In this document: piece by piece, positions 8,516 to 17,237 of the stretch
Position numbering within the stretch: position 1 is the stretch's first letter
Layout of the letters: each line of letters begins with the position of its first letter
Assembly (NCBI RefSeq): GCF_000160535.1
Contig: NZ_GG704780.1
Span: 431,824-495,823, forward strand
Direction: 5' to 3'
Length of the DNA: 64,000 nucleotides
Source of the DNA: Hallella bergensis DSM 17361
GTDB taxonomy: Bacteria; Bacteroidota; Bacteroidia; Bacteroidales; Bacteroidaceae
Program-made: the position numbers and the translations under genes
The notes under the pieces: model-generated
Seen by the model: the letters and a program-made list of their open reading frames with translations, nothing else
What the model was told of the DNA's origin: nothing
Database searches by the model: none

Positions 8516-8743
8516 ATGTTTGGATTAAGCACCACAGAGCTTATTGTCATCGTCCTCATCATCTTGTTGCTGTTCGGCGGCAAGAAGATTCCCGAACTCA
8601 TGAAAGGTTTGGGCAAGGGAGTGAAGAGTTTTAAGGAAGGCCTCAACGAGATTGAAACCGACCTCAAGACAGACGATACAAAAGCCGACACCACAAAAAA
8701 CCAGGCGGCGCGGGAAGAAGAAAAGAAAACAGAAAACGCATAA
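8516..8743 (+). CDS. tatA: Twin-arginine translocase subunit TatA/E
   Basis: Small membrane protein that oligomerises with TatC to move folded twin-arginine proteins across the inner membrane. The ATG at 8516 gives 75 residues: a short periplasmic start (FGLSTTEL), one membrane helix (IVIVLIILLLFGG), then the KKIPELMKGLGKGVKSFKEG amphipathic helix and an acidic, lysine-rich tail. The frame continues to a TTG at 8504, but ATG fits the family start. tatC follows after 22 bp in the usual order. No separate TatB is seen, which is usual in Bacteroidetes. Confidence 0.93.
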   Translation: MFGLSTTELIVIVLIILLLFGGKKIPELMKGLGKGVKSFKEGLNEIETDLKTDDTKADTTKNQAAREEEKKTENA

Positions 8744-8765
8744 CCCATTGTTTCTCAGATAAGCA

Positions 8766-9566
8766 ATGGATTTGCAAGACGCTCCGGATGCGGCCATGGA
8801 ACAAGAAGATCTAACGTTTTGGGGACACTTAGACATTTTGCGAGGATACCTGATTCGCATGATTGTCGTGGCCCTGGTCAGCTTCGTTGTCGCCTTTGCC
8901 TGTAAGGAGTTGCTGTTCGACATTGTGCTGGCACCCAGTCGGTCGGACTTCATCACCTACCGGCTGATGCACGCCGAACCGTTTGAAATTCAGTTAGTCA
9001 ACATCGGACTCACCGAGCAGTTCATGATTCACATGAAGACGGCGCTGTATTTCGGCATCCTGGCAGCATCGCCCTACCTATTCTATATACTCTATCAATT
9101 TATATCGCCGGCACTCTACCGCAAGGAGAAGCAGTATGCCTTCCGGATTATAGCGGGTGGGTATACGATGTTTATTATAGGTATATTGGTCAACTATTTC
9201 ATCATCTTCCCCCTGACGGTGCGGTTTCTGGGTACGTATCAAGTGAGCACCGAGATTCACAACTTGCTCTCGCTGCAATCGTATATGGACACTCTGCTGA
9301 TGATGTGCCTTGTTTTCGGAATACTCTTTGAAATACCGGTTATCAGCTGGTTGCTGGCCGTGTTTGGATTGCTCAAGGCCGAATGGATGCAACACTATTG
9401 GCGCCACGCCCTCGTGACCATCGTCATCATTGCTGCCGTGATCACCCCAACGGGAGATGTTTTCACATTGTTTATTGTCTCCCTGCCTATCTGGTTACTT
9501 TACGAGTTGAGCATTGTTATCGTGAAGTTGACCAACACCAACCACGCGAAGGACGCCATCGACTGA
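8766..9566 (+). CDS. tatC: Twin-arginine translocase subunit TatC
   Basis: Six-helix inner-membrane receptor for twin-arginine signal peptides. The 266-residue product has the typical start LTFWGHLDILRGYLIR, including the conserved arginine pair region, and the first periplasmic loop. The PYLFYILYQFISPALYRKE segment follows, then later helices ending in a basic tail. It is longer than the shortest homologues because of an acidic N-terminus (DLQDAPDAAMEQED). Its last 72 bp overlap the 3' end of trmO, which is read from the other strand. Confidence 0.95.
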   Translation: MDLQDAPDAAMEQEDLTFWGHLDILRGYLIRMIVVALVSFVVAFACKELLFDIVLAPSRSDFITYRLMHAEPFEIQLVNIGLTEQFMIHMKTALYFGILAASPYLFYILYQFISPALYRKEKQYAFRIIAGGYTMFIIGILVNYFIIFPLTVRFLGTYQVSTEIHNLLSLQSYMDTLLMMCLVFGILFEIPVISWLLAVFGLLKAEWMQHYWRHALVTIVIIAAVITPTGDVFTLFIVSLPIWLLYELSIVIVKLTNTNHAKDAID

Positions 9567-10202
9567 CACTGTGAAACGGATGTCTTGTTTCCCAAAGGGC
9601 ATGCCATAAACCTTTTGGGCATCTTGCTGGTATCGGGGACGTGGGTCGAGTTCTAAAGTCTTGACAAGAACCTTGAGATTTTCCTCGCTGAAACGGCTTC
9701 TGATGTCGTCCGGAACGATCACTTTTAGTCGTCGGATGGGATGAACATCGGTGAAGCCGGATCGCACATGCTCATGGCAATCCGTGTATCCAACGTAGGG
9801 TTTGATGTCGTAAATCGGTGTGCCATCCATCAGGTCAGCACCCAAAACGTGCAGCACAGGCCCCTTGGCACTCTCCCACTCGACCCGTTCCAGCCTCACC
9901 GATGACAAGCCAAGGGGGTTGGGGCGAAACGGAGAGCGAGTGGCAAAGACGCCCATCCGGACATTGCCACCCAACAGCGGAGGACGAACCACAGGACTCG
10001 TCGCATTGTGTTTGTTAGCCGAGAAGCCCCAGATGAGCCATAGGAAACTGAAGCCGTCTATGCCTCGCAGGGCATCGGCATTGCGGTATTCGGAGTTGAA
10101 AACTACTGTACCAGCCAATTCCTCCACCAATCCGCTCTGTTTGGGAATGCCAAACTTGGAGCTGAAGGGAGAATGAAAAACAGCTATTGGTTGAATTTCC
10201 AT
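9495..10202 (-). CDS. trmO: tRNA (N6-threonylcarbamoyladenosine37-N6)-methyltransferase TrmO
   Basis: SAM-dependent enzyme (TsaA/YaeB, UPF0066 family) that methylates the t6A37 base of some tRNAs. I use the ATG at 10202 (MEIQPIAVFHSPF). The longer frame to 10238 would overlap the PAP2 gene and adds no family sequence. The 235-residue product has the family motifs GIPKQSG, the SPFRPNPLGLS loop and the YDIKPYVGYTD strand, then a C-terminal domain. The last dozen residues (GQLHDNNAQLVK) are read from the strand opposite tatC and look like an extension beyond the usual end. It is the last gene of a four-gene minus-strand cluster. Confidence 0.93.
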   Translation of the reverse strand: MEIQPIAVFHSPFSSKFGIPKQSGLVEELAGTVVFNSEYRNADALRGIDGFSFLWLIWGFSANKHNATSPVVRPPLLGGNVRMGVFATRSPFRPNPLGLSSVRLERVEWESAKGPVLHVLGADLMDGTPIYDIKPYVGYTDCHEHVRSGFTDVHPIRRLKVIVPDDIRSRFSEENLKVLVKTLELDPRPRYQQDAQKVYGMPFGKQDIRFTVSVDGVLRVVGVGQLHDNNAQLVK

Positions 10203-10221
10203 GGTGTGTACTTGGTAATCA

Positions 10222-10920
10222 TCATGAAGGATCCACAAAAAAGGCCGAGACCAACATGCCTGTCACGGAAATCCAGAAAACAATGGCCGGCAGGCAGAAA
10301 GCAGCATGTCCCTCTTTCTCGGGTCTAAAGGCAGCCACCACTTGGGGCGCACAGCGCTTGAGCAAATAGCAGACAAGGGTTGCGTTGACTAATCCCAACA
10401 ACAGTCCGGCCACAGTGTCTCCTAAATAATGGACGCCGAGATACAATCGTGAATAACACATCATGACGCTCCATAGAACCATCGTGAGGCTAAGCAGGCG
10501 GTGGCGGAACATATAAATAACAAAAAACGCGGTGCCCCAGCTGTTGCTGGCGTGGGCTGACGGGAATCCCATGCGGCCACCCCGGTAGCCGTCGACCACA
10601 TGTACAAAAGCCGACATGGGATTGTCCAGATTACTGGGGCGCAGTCGACCGATACTACGCCGGATGACCGACGAGCACAACTGGTCGTTCAATATCAAAA
10701 GGATGATGGCAGCTGCAATGCAAATTAACGCAACTTTCCAACAATAATGTCTGAACAAGACATACCCAAACGACAAGTAAAACGGCAGCCAGACAAACCT
10801 CATGCTGTACATCTCCATGAAGTTATCCCAGTAATCCGAATGTATACCGTTAATCCAAAGGGTGAGGTTGGTATCCCAACCTATAAGCGTGTGTAGAATA
10901 TATAATAAACAGTCTGTCAT
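10222..10920 (-). CDS. PAP2-family membrane phosphatase
   Basis: Integral membrane lipid phosphatase of the PAP2 superfamily, acting on a lipid phosphate or undecaprenyl pyrophosphate on the outer face of the inner membrane. The three family signatures are present: RRSIGRLRP, FPSAH followed by ASNS, and the YSRLYLGVHYLGD motif with the catalytic histidine and aspartate. The 232-residue protein has five to six membrane helices. Its ATG overlaps the stop of the sulfatase-type transferase by one base (TAATG), so the two are translated together. This suggests it acts on a lipid product of that enzyme, which is inference. Confidence 0.9.
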   Translation of the reverse strand: MTDCLLYILHTLIGWDTNLTLWINGIHSDYWDNFMEMYSMRFVWLPFYLSFGYVLFRHYCWKVALICIAAAIILLILNDQLCSSVIRRSIGRLRPSNLDNPMSAFVHVVDGYRGGRMGFPSAHASNSWGTAFFVIYMFRHRLLSLTMVLWSVMMCYSRLYLGVHYLGDTVAGLLLGLVNATLVCYLLKRCAPQVVAAFRPEKEGHAAFCLPAIVFWISVTGMLVSAFFVDPS

Positions 10921-12770
10921 TATCGTGATGCTATGTCGTCAAAAATGATTTGCACATAAGCCTGTCCCAAAGGCAGATTCTTGCCTCGCTCAGGTCCCTC
11001 GTCGACAACAACTCTTCCCTGTTTGTTGTCATAAATGAGTTGGTTTTGATCGTCGATGAGTCCAAAGCCGTCATTCATCATGAAAAAAGCGAAATGTGGA
11101 GACTGGGGGTTAAAAATATCCTTGCTGAACAACAGGTTATGCTGGGCAACACCCAACTGGGCAAGCAAAGTTGCGGCAAGATCCTGTTGGGAAGCGTATG
11201 TGTCTGTCGTAACTGGCGATTTGATGGCTCCACCTGTCCAAATCATGGGTATATGATACCTCCAAGAAGCGAAATTGTCAGCCCCTTCAGGCCAAGCACC
11301 CAGATGATCGGGCACAAGAATAACCAATGAATTCTCCCACCTCCCCGATGCCTTGAGGAATTTTACAAAGCCAGTGATACAGCTGTCAGTGTAGGCAAAG
11401 GCATTCAGGATTTTGTTTTCTAGTCGGTTGTATGGCACGTCAAAGGGCTCGTGCGAGCTGGATGTCTGGATAACCCGGAATTGAGGAACAGAAGAATGGT
11501 CGTTCGCGAGGTTTTCCTCCACGCGACGAAACAACAGATGGTCGGGCACACCCCACTTGCTCAGTCGGTCGGCAATAGGAAAGTCGACGTCCTCCGTGAT
11601 GTTGCGGAAGCCCTGATTCACCAAGAAAGACCTCATGTTGGTGAAGTCAGCATCGCCTCCATAATAATAGCTGAGCGCCCAGCCTGCCTTGTCCAAGTGT
11701 TCCGCTAAGGAGGGAATGTTTTCCGTTATCTTTGGAAATTTCATCAAACTGACTGTTGCTGGGGACGGATATCCTTGCAAAATAGACACCAGACCACGGT
11801 CTGTCCTGAAACTGTTCGCATAAAACCGGGAAAAAAAAACACCTTCTTGCTTGAGGCGATTCAAGCCAGGTGTCACCCCATTCCTCTTCATGAGTGTGTC
11901 GGAAAAACTCTCTAAGATGATCAAAAATATATCCGGGCGCTGGTTGGAGAGAACCGAGATGTGGGTGGTGTCGTTTGGAACGCCGGCAGGCTGCAACAAC
12001 TCCTTAGCCAACTGATGGGCTTTTTGATCATCCATAAACCGATACTGAGAAGCAAAATCCTTTTGGTGCAGCATACTTTCCATGAATGAAAACAAAGGAT
12101 TCACTGCGGCGTGATTCAGCAATTGATTTTCAGAAAAATATACTTTTCCTGTGTTCATGGATGAAACGGTGACTCCGCCGCGAATGGGAAGAAACAGAGA
12201 AGCTACAGCCAACAGGATGACGATGATTCCCAAGGGCGATGTCGCCTTGTAGGCGGTAGGGCTGAAAAATCTGGTGAGAATCTTAAAAAGCCACTGAATC
12301 AAGAATGCAACCGCTACCACGGCAATAATGCCGGCCAACCCCGCCAACCAGGGTACACTGGCCAGGGCATCCTTGGGCGAGGACGTAAGGAAGAATACAG
12401 GAGTGGCGTCCAAGGGGAAGCGCCAATAGTCATATAGTGCACAATTGGCAACAAAAGCCACAGCAACAACGATGGCAGCAATGACAAACCACCATCGGAA
12501 TAATTTGTTGACGAAATTTTCGGCACGTCTGGTATGCAATATTCGAAGTGGAATACTGCTACACAAAAGTAGTAAGCCCGGAATGGCAGACAAATAGCCG
12601 GCCATCGACAAATCCAACGGGAGGCCGTGCCACATCACCGACAGGGCTTGGCTGACGTCTCCGTTGTAGAACAAGAGAAATACGGGCTTCTGCAAAACAA
12701 ACAACATCACCCACAATCCATAAATGGATAGTAGGAAAAACAGCTTGTCTTTTAGAATAGAAGATGTCAC
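10920..12770 (-). CDS. LTA-synthase-type sulfatase family membrane transferase
   Basis: A 616-residue inner-membrane protein of the alkaline-phosphatase superfamily, related to LtaS, MdoB and EptA, which move phosphoglycerol or phosphoethanolamine from phospholipids onto envelope glycans or lipids. Five membrane segments occupy roughly residues 1-215. A catalytic domain follows that opens with RPDIFLIILESFSD (metal-binding glutamate). The nucleophile threonine is likely in NSFRTDRG, and the later metal-site motifs are VPDHLGAW and HEPFDVP. The start is GTG at 12770, as an in-frame TGA lies just upstream and there is no ATG. It follows the WG-like gene by 11 bp. The group transferred is unknown. 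Confidence 0.87.
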   Translation of the reverse strand: MTSSILKDKLFFLLSIYGLWVMLFVLQKPVFLLFYNGDVSQALSVMWHGLPLDLSMAGYLSAIPGLLLLCSSIPLRILHTRRAENFVNKLFRWWFVIAAIVVAVAFVANCALYDYWRFPLDATPVFFLTSSPKDALASVPWLAGLAGIIAVVAVAFLIQWLFKILTRFFSPTAYKATSPLGIIVILLAVASLFLPIRGGVTVSSMNTGKVYFSENQLLNHAAVNPLFSFMESMLHQKDFASQYRFMDDQKAHQLAKELLQPAGVPNDTTHISVLSNQRPDIFLIILESFSDTLMKRNGVTPGLNRLKQEGVFFSRFYANSFRTDRGLVSILQGYPSPATVSLMKFPKITENIPSLAEHLDKAGWALSYYYGGDADFTNMRSFLVNQGFRNITEDVDFPIADRLSKWGVPDHLLFRRVEENLANDHSSVPQFRVIQTSSSHEPFDVPYNRLENKILNAFAYTDSCITGFVKFLKASGRWENSLVILVPDHLGAWPEGADNFASWRYHIPMIWTGGAIKSPVTTDTYASQQDLAATLLAQLGVAQHNLLFSKDIFNPQSPHFAFFMMNDGFGLIDDQNQLIYDNKQGRVVVDEGPERGKNLPLGQAYVQIIFDDIASR

Positions 12771-12781
12771 TGTTATACCAC

Positions 12782-13417
12782 TTAATCAGCCGGCCAAAGG
12801 CTCACCACACCATTCTTGTGCAACTCGAACCAAGGCTCTTCATCTCTCAAGGAGATGTCATCATATTCAAAGGGAACCACAACCGTGTCTTGATAATCGG
12901 GCAACACCAGTCCCATCTTGCCGTCTTTCTGTGCAATGACCGGCATGGTGAGCAAGTCATCCACATAGACGTAGGGTGTGCGAAGGAAGGTGTAGCTGGC
13001 CGAAATAATAACCTTGCCCTCATGATCCTTGATGCCATAATAGCCATTTTCCTCAAACACTTCATGAAAATGGATATACTTGGCCTTCATCCGCTCTTCA
13101 TAAAACTTTATCGTATCCTCATCGCGCACCATATCACAGAAGTATGAATAGGAATCGCAGAAGTTGGCCATAGCTCTCGCTATCAGCATGCGCCAGTCTA
13201 AGTTTTTGATTACCTTACGATTCAGATCGATGTATCGGGCAAAGGCCTCCTCCCGTTCGGGGATATCAAACTGTCTGACACGCGCCTCGAACTTTTCTAA
13301 CATAGCCAGTGAGCCATGCATGGCCTTGATGTAACGATGTATCTGTCGCCCCATTTCGTCACAAAAAAACTTGTCTATCTGGCGCGTCTCAATTTCTTCT
13401 CTAAATATACCTTTCAT
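12782..13417 (-). CDS. WG-repeat-like protein, function unknown
   Basis: A 211-residue soluble protein with no signal peptide. The first 115 residues are helical and charged. The last 80 contain two units resembling WG repeats (NGYYGIKDHEGKVIISASY and KDGKMGLVLPDYQDTVVVPF), beta-rich modules of unknown role found in many Bacteroidetes proteins. It heads the minus-strand cluster with the sulfatase-type transferase, PAP2 phosphatase and trmO, and has a good -7 box 60 bp upstream. I cannot assign a function; the context hints at an envelope link only because of its neighbours. Confidence 0.75.
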   Translation of the reverse strand: MKGIFREEIETRQIDKFFCDEMGRQIHRYIKAMHGSLAMLEKFEARVRQFDIPEREEAFARYIDLNRKVIKNLDWRMLIARAMANFCDSYSYFCDMVRDEDTIKFYEERMKAKYIHFHEVFEENGYYGIKDHEGKVIISASYTFLRTPYVYVDDLLTMPVIAQKDGKMGLVLPDYQDTVVVPFEYDDISLRDEEPWFELHKNGVVSLWPAD

Positions 13418-13476
13418 AATATTACCTCCGAAAAAATGTCATGCTCTTGGCATCACGTTTTGAAGTTAGCGAATAT

Positions 13477-13485
13477 GCAAATATA
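13477..13485 (-). promoter_or_regulatory. -7 box of the 13.4-9.5 kb minus-strand cluster
   Basis: TATATTTGC on the minus strand, 60 bp before the ATG at 13417. A plus-strand TAACTTTG also lies at 13492-13499, but nothing recognisable follows it up to 13709. Confidence 0.55.
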
Positions 13486-13709
13486 CTAATATAACTTTGT
13501 AACACCAAGGAATGGTAAATAATTCTATGTCATATTTGGTTCATCCGACTTTTGGAGTGATAATCTTTAACACGAGAAGCAAGATTATTCCTGACGAGGA
13601 TGCCTCCTGTGTCCTCTTACATCAACTAAAATGGATCATCATTCATCCATGCAGTTTTGTACTCATCAACAGTTATTCAGGATGAATCCTGAGACAACAG
13701 ATACTGATA

Positions 13710-14068
13710 TTTTTTCTGACAAACAACTCTCTGTATTTCGCGAATTTAAAAATAAAAATCCATTGGCTTGAAATTCGAGAAATTTGAGATAGTTTGTAGT
13801 GGGTTGACAATCAGGGCTTTAATAAATATGATCTTATTATACGATTTTTGTTGTCTACGAATAGATATCAAATGCCACTGCGGTTAAACTCTAATCACGA
13901 TGCGACAAAGGTTTGGTCGCGCAATCGATAAGCTCGAATCGCGGTGCCACAAGGCTTTAACCGCATCGGTCTTGTGTTCTTGATACTCTTCGGGATTGGA
14001 ATTATCCGCAAAAACATGGCGCATTTCTGTCCAGATGAGACGAAAGGAAATGGCCGGAAACGGTAATA
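13710..14068 (+). repeat. Dispersed intergenic element, copy 2
   Basis: Lies between the divergent WG-like and holB genes. End A starts TTTTTTCTGACAAAC. An imperfect hairpin follows (GTATTTCGCGAATTT, later TTGAAATTCGAG), then TTGACAATCAG. The core of five 22-bp units spans 13863-13972; the unit at 13929-13950 begins TAAGCTCGAATCGCGG and the next one AAGGCTTTAACCGC. End B has AAAACATGGCGCATTTC at 14011-14027 and fades out near ATGGCCGGAAACGGTAATAA. A minus-strand open frame over it has no family features. Confidence 0.85.
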
Positions 14069-14082
14069 ATATTTTATAAAGT

Positions 14083-14103
14083 GAAGAATGAAGAATGAAG
14101 AAT
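14083..14103 (+). repeat. Three tandem copies of a 7-mer
   Basis: GAAGAAT occurs three times head to tail between the element and the holB promoter. It is short, is not inside a gene, and lies outside the promoter box. Confidence 0.6.
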
Positions 14104-14224
14104 ATGCACTACATGACTGTCGTATCACTCGAGATGTCGGATGAACCTCATATTTTTTATGACACCACTGGCATGAGGCAAGCATAAAAGATAAGTTTCT
14201 TTCGTTTTTGATGTAAAAATTTAA

Positions 14225-14233
14225 TAACTTTGC
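14225..14233 (+). promoter_or_regulatory. -7 box of holB-ricT-gldH
   Basis: TAACTTTGC, 23 bp before the holB ATG at 14257. A TTTG lies 14 bp upstream, closer than the usual spacing. Confidence 0.6.
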
Positions 14234-14256
14234 AAACAAAAGCCGCCTGAAATATC

Positions 14257-15402
14257 ATGCAGTTTAGTGAAGTCATAGGACAACAGGAAGCCTGTCACCG
14301 TTTGCTACAAATGGTGGCGGATCAACGCGTACCTCATGCCTTGATGTTCACTGGTCCGTCGGGAAGTGGAAAAATGGCCCTGGCTCTTGCCTTTGCCTCC
14401 TATCTGCTGGGGGAACGCGCGGATGGGCAAACTCTCCTTCAGAGTGAGGCGGCCTTGCGGAATGCTGAAGCTATGCTAAGCAAATGGCAACATCCCGATC
14501 TGCATTTCACCTTTCCCGTGATACGTCCCAAGGGCATCTCAAGCGACCATAAGGTGACGAGCGACGACTTTCTGAAAGAATGGAGGGAGTTACTTCATCG
14601 TGGTCCTTATTTCACGATCAATCAATGGATGAATTGCATGGACGCCGAGAATCAGCAAGCCGTAATCTACGAAGCCGAAAGCGACGCGCTGAATCATAAG
14701 CTCAACATCAAGTCGAGACAAGGTGGATACAAGGTAAGCTTGATTTGGTTGCCAGAGCGAATGAACCTTACCAGCGCTAACAAACTATTGAAACTTCTGG
14801 AGGAGCCGCCCGCAAAAACCGTGTTTCTGCTTGTTTCAGAAGAACCGGAACGACTGCTGGAAACCATACGAAGCCGAGTTCAGCGATTTGACATCCATCG
14901 CATAGACACAGCCGACATGAGCCGTGCTTTGGTGGAAAGACGGGGCATAGGCAGTGACGATGCCATGCGAATCGCCCGCACGTCAAACGGCAATTGGCTC
15001 AAAGCATTGGAACAACTCGATGCAGAAAACGAGAACAAGCAGTTTTTCGACCTTTTTGTAGTCCTCATGCGAAAGGCTTATACCCGCGACCTGAAGGAAT
15101 TGAAGAGTTGGAGTGAAGATGTATCTTCATTTGGAAGGGAAAAGCAACGTCGTATGCTGATTTATTTCATGCACATCGTGAGGGAAAACTTCATGTATAA
15201 TTTTCGGCAGCAAGAGATTAACTATATGACTCGGGAAGAAGAGGCGTTTGCACAAAACTTCGCCCGTTTCATTAACGAACGCAACGTGGTGGAGATTTCG
15301 GAGATGCTGCAACGCACCATCCGTGACATTGCGCAGAATGCCAATGCGAAGATTCAATTCTTCAATCTGGCCACGGATATGATCATTTATTTAAGACGAT
15401 AA
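14257..15402 (+). CDS. holB: DNA polymerase III delta' subunit
   Basis: AAA+ subunit of the sliding-clamp loader. The 381-residue protein starts with FSEVIGQQEA, has a P-loop GPSGSGKM at 33-40, and the sensor region LTSANKLLKLLEEPP. The SRC-type motif reads IRSRVQRF, with valine in place of cysteine. The zinc-binding cysteines of the E. coli subunit are absent. The C-terminal collar domain is helical. The next gene starts 1 base after the stop. holB-ricT-gldH is a common gene order in Bacteroidetes. Confidence 0.92.
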   Translation: MQFSEVIGQQEACHRLLQMVADQRVPHALMFTGPSGSGKMALALAFASYLLGERADGQTLLQSEAALRNAEAMLSKWQHPDLHFTFPVIRPKGISSDHKVTSDDFLKEWRELLHRGPYFTINQWMNCMDAENQQAVIYEAESDALNHKLNIKSRQGGYKVSLIWLPERMNLTSANKLLKLLEEPPAKTVFLLVSEEPERLLETIRSRVQRFDIHRIDTADMSRALVERRGIGSDDAMRIARTSNGNWLKALEQLDAENENKQFFDLFVVLMRKAYTRDLKELKSWSEDVSSFGREKQRRMLIYFMHIVRENFMYNFRQQEINYMTREEEAFAQNFARFINERNVVEISEMLQRTIRDIAQNANAKIQFFNLATDMIIYLRR

Positions 15403-15403
15403 T

Positions 15404-16729
15404 ATGGGAAACTTTAATATATGCTCCGGTTGTGACCGTGGGCTCACAAAAGCCTCGGTAGGACGACAGGACAAGCAACTCAACACATACGATTGGCTGG
15501 CCGGCATACCCGGCAATGCCGAGTCGACCGATTTGGTTGAAGTGCAATTCAAAAATACACGCAAAGGATATTTTCACAACGTCAACAATCTTGACCTGAA
15601 GAAGGGTGACGTGGTGGCGGTGGAAGCCAGTCCCGGACACGATATCGGAGTGGTCACACTCACCGGACGACTTGTCAAGCATCAAATCAAGAAGGCTAAC
15701 CTGAAATCATCCGATGAAATCAAGCGCATCTATCGATTGGCCAAGCCCGTGGACATAGACAAATACAATGAAGCCAAAAGCCTTGAGCACAGCACCATGA
15801 TACAAAGTCGGCAAATTGCGAAAGACCTGAACCTGAAGATGAAAATCGGTGACGTGGAGTATCAGGGCGATGGCAACAAGGCGATTTTTTATTACATTGC
15901 TGACGAGCGCGTAGACTTCCGCCAACTCATCAAGGTGCTGGCCGATGCCTTTCATGTGCGTATTGAGATGAAACAGATTGGTGCGCGCCAAGAAGCAGGC
16001 CGTATCGGCGGAACCGGTCCGTGCGGACGTGAATTGTGCTGTGCCACATGGATTAAGAATTTCTCCAGTGTATCGACCAACGCCGCACGCATTCAGGACC
16101 TCTCGCTCAATCCGCAGAAACTGGCAGGCATGTGTGCGAAACTGAAATGTTGTCTCAATTATGAAACCGATCAGTATCTTGAGGCCAGTAAGAAAATACC
16201 GGGTAGAGACATCATTCTACAGACTTCAGATAATGATTATTATCTGTTCAAAACCGACATCCTTACCGGCCAGTGCACCTATTCCACCGACAAGAACATG
16301 GCTGCCAACTTAGAAACCATAAACGTGGACCGTGTGCGCGAGATTATTGCCATGAACAAGAAGGGCGAAAAGCCCATGTCGCTGCTGCAAGATGACCAAG
16401 CCAAACCAGAGAAACAGCCAACAGACCTCTTGGCCGACGCTGATGTCAGTCGTTTTGACAAGGCTAAAAAGAAACGCAAGAACAACCAAAGGCGAAACCG
16501 AAACCGTCAGAACAGAAACGATCAGAACGCTCAGCCGTATAGCAAGAAGGCAACACAGAGCAATGCTCCGCAAAACCAGGGAGACAACAATTCCACCGAT
16601 TCCGACGGACAAACGGCCCAGAACAGGGACAATCAAAAACGTCAACCACGCAGGAACAAAGGCCGAAACCCTCGTAACAACAACCGCAACAATCGTTCGG
16701 AAAATAACAACAAGCCTGCTCAGGAATGA
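15404..16729 (+). CDS. ricT: RicT/PSP1-family protein with basic disordered tail
   Basis: Homologue of Bacillus RicT (YaaT), which with RicA and RicF carries iron-sulfur clusters and affects RNA processing; the role in Bacteroidetes is less clear. The 441-residue protein has a PSP1 C-terminal-like core at about residues 50-290. Conserved cysteines are clustered in GPCGRELCC and AGMCAKLKCCLNYE, plus ICSGCDRG at the N-terminus. From about residue 340 the tail is rich in Asn, Arg, Gln and Lys and likely disordered, a feature often seen in nucleic-acid-binding proteins. It overlaps gldH by four bases (ATGA). Confidence 0.88.
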   Translation: MGNFNICSGCDRGLTKASVGRQDKQLNTYDWLAGIPGNAESTDLVEVQFKNTRKGYFHNVNNLDLKKGDVVAVEASPGHDIGVVTLTGRLVKHQIKKANLKSSDEIKRIYRLAKPVDIDKYNEAKSLEHSTMIQSRQIAKDLNLKMKIGDVEYQGDGNKAIFYYIADERVDFRQLIKVLADAFHVRIEMKQIGARQEAGRIGGTGPCGRELCCATWIKNFSSVSTNAARIQDLSLNPQKLAGMCAKLKCCLNYETDQYLEASKKIPGRDIILQTSDNDYYLFKTDILTGQCTYSTDKNMAANLETINVDRVREIIAMNKKGEKPMSLLQDDQAKPEKQPTDLLADADVSRFDKAKKKRKNNQRRNRNRQNRNDQNAQPYSKKATQSNAPQNQGDNNSTDSDGQTAQNRDNQKRQPRRNKGRNPRNNNRNNRSENNNKPAQE

Positions 16730-17187
16730 AAACATGGGGGGTAACAACCCTGATATGCCTTGTCGCCTGCATGGCATGTACTCAAGACAAGGTCTTTCAC
16801 CACTATAACCACACGCCGGTTATGGGGTGGGAACGGGTGGACACACTCATCTATGAAGTGCCCGCGGTGCCCGATTCCGGTTATTACAGCACAGATTTAG
16901 GGCTGCGCATCAACGGCCTCTTTCCTTTTGTCAGCCTCACTTTAATCGTCGAACAAACCGTATATCCGGCCATGATACATCATGTTGACACCATCAACTG
17001 CAAATTAGCCGACCGCAATGGCAACTTCAAGGGGCAGGGAGTCAGCTATTATCAATACCGATATCCGATTTCACGAATGAAACTTCATCAGTCCGATTCG
17101 CTCCATATCACCGTAAGGCACAACATGAGGCGGGAAATATTGCCTGGAATTTCAGACGTGGGTATTGCCTTGACCCGACTGAAATAA
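16726..17187 (+). CDS. gldH: Gliding motility lipoprotein GldH
   Basis: Predicted lipoprotein of 153 residues with signal MKTWGVTTLICLVACMAC, lipidated at a cysteine near residue 18. In Flavobacterium GldH is needed for gliding; many non-gliding Bacteroidetes keep it, and its precise task is unknown. The sequence after the lipobox has the GldH pattern (YNHTPVMGWERVDTLIYEVP, then YYSTDLGLRIN and the YQYRYPI strand). It is coupled to ricT through a 4-nt overlap and ends just before a terminator shared with the convergent rodA. Confidence 0.85.
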   Translation: MKTWGVTTLICLVACMACTQDKVFHHYNHTPVMGWERVDTLIYEVPAVPDSGYYSTDLGLRINGLFPFVSLTLIVEQTVYPAMIHHVDTINCKLADRNGNFKGQGVSYYQYRYPISRMKLHQSDSLHITVRHNMRREILPGISDVGIALTRLK

Positions 17188-17196
17188 AACTTCTTT

Positions 17197-17237
17197 GGAA
17201 AGCACAAGACATGGAGGATTCGCGTGCTTTCCTTTTT
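17197..17237 (+). terminator. Intrinsic terminator between gldH and rodA
   Basis: A 9-bp stem (GGAAAGCAC at 17197-17205 with GTGCTTTCC at 17224-17232) followed by TTTTT terminates the plus-strand transcript. Its last bases touch the rodA stop codon. Confidence 0.8.

Noticed and set aside
13492..13499. TAACTTTG as a plus-strand promoter in the gap before holB
   Set aside because: No -33 element, terminator or credible frame follows in the next 200 bp; it may be chance in AT-rich DNA.
13895..14239. A minus-strand 114-codon frame before holB, with a KCAMFL word shared with a frame over copy 3
   Set aside because: The shared word is the reverse reading of the conserved CATGGCGCATTTTC end. The frame breaks in other copies, so the element explains it better than a gene does.
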